A DNA stretch of 64,000 bases, taken from NCBI GenBank assembly GCA_903862955.1, contig CAIPAH010000007.1, forward strand, positions 49,068-113,067, in the 5' to 3' direction. The notes beneath the pieces were generated by a model that searched no databases, was not told the origin of the DNA, and saw nothing but the letters and a program-made list of their open reading frames with translations. This DNA comes from an uncultured Opitutia bacterium. GTDB lineage: Bacteria > Verrucomicrobiota > Verrucomicrobiia > Opitutales > Opitutaceae. The translations under genes were made by a program, and so were the position numbers. This document shows positions 63,805 to 64,000 of the stretch, piece after piece (within the stretch, counting starts at the first letter, position 1; each line of letters starts with the position of its first letter).

Positions 63805-63835
63805 AAAAAAAGCCGCCCGTTTTTGGCGGGCGGCT
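63805..63835 (-). terminator. Intrinsic terminator of the minus-strand gene at the right edge
   Basis: On the minus strand a 9-bp perfect stem (arms 63827-63835 and 63811-63819, AGCCGCCCG/CGGGCGGCT) with a 7-nt loop is followed by seven T residues (A run just left of 63811). It lies 26 bp past the stop of the partial gene. The plus-strand genes get no T-run from it. Confidence 0.8.
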
Positions 63836-63860
63836 CGAAGTTAAACCGGGAAAACCGGAA

Positions 63861-64000
63861 TTACGGGGCGTACGTGATCGTACGGGCCATCGCGACACCG
63901 GAGATGGTGATCGCAATACCCTGCGTGTAAGCGCTCGGATACGTCTCGTTGGCCACCAGGTTGAGGGCCTTCACGTAGTTCGTGGTACCGACGAGGCTGC
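63861..64000 (-). CDS. C-terminal end of an unidentified gene (partial)
   Basis: Stop TAA on the minus strand at 63861-63863. The visible 46 codons continue to the window edge (TNYVKALNLVANETYPSAYT, VAMARTITYAP). They are Ala/Val/Thr-rich with an alternating beta pattern, typical of structural or surface proteins. No family can be assigned from the fragment. A terminator follows. Confidence 0.6.
   Translation of the reverse strand, partial: SLVGTTNYVKALNLVANETYPSAYTQGIAITISGVAMARTITYAP

Overview
This 64-kb window is high-GC bacterial chromosome, gene-dense, with many 1-4 nt start/stop overlaps and weak Shine-Dalgarno sequences. Gene content points to a Verrucomicrobiota chromosome, most likely Opitutaceae-like. 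The strongest markers are a four-gene pseudopilin cassette of the 'Verru_Chthon cassette A-D' type (49967-55126), a DUF4380 protein, and two-component sensors with large periplasmic propellers. The lineage is an inference; no rRNA is present to confirm it.

Layout. (1) 0-3.5 kb: tail of a coiled-coil protein, a PadR-PspC envelope-stress pair, an aminotransferase and a ribbon-helix-helix-like protein. (2) 3.6-14.3 kb: a sugar ABC ATPase, an unknown conserved protein, then a long minus-strand block (fmt, LysM, parB, secG, secreted protein, HAD phosphatase; der, DUF4380) and a second aminotransferase. (3) 14.4-25.1 kb: ffh, a DTW-domain tRNA modifier, a six-hairpin glycosidase, S4 and YqeY proteins, an Ada-AlkA fusion coupled to Ogt, trpF-DegT, and hemC-hemD. 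(4) 25.1-34.8 kb: ilvC-ilvH directly behind tRNA-Val, asd divergent from an L,D-transpeptidase, a P1B-4-type metal ATPase, a DinG-like helicase, PP2C-TPR and a membrane protein. (5) 34.9-38.4 kb: a 3.5-kb AT-richer island flanked by 46-bp direct repeats of the tRNA-Met 3' half. It carries a tyrosine integrase and a small cargo (sORF, GHKL ATPase fragment, DUF2779 nuclease-like protein). (6) 38.6-49.3 kb: a lipoprotein, a Tat-exported glycosidase-like protein, and a signalling cluster. That cluster holds two hybrid histidine kinases, a YcaO-domain protein with a small secreted peptide ORF upstream, a LuxR-type regulator, and an 18-bp palindrome in the divergent control region. (7) 49.3-57.3 kb: the pseudopilin cassette and acs. 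(8) 57.3-64 kb: rho, an unknown six-hairpin-like protein, hisF, a PPP phosphatase, a YhaM-type HD exonuclease, and the 3' end of a minus-strand gene with its terminator.

Most of the window is housekeeping. The accessory parts worth attention are the tRNA-Met island with its duplicated GTGCTCAC arm-type sites, the peptide/YcaO/sensor-kinase cluster, and several compact regulatory arrangements: a terminator buried in a signal-peptide coding region, tRNA-Val fused to ilv genes, and heptamer repeats in front of hisF.
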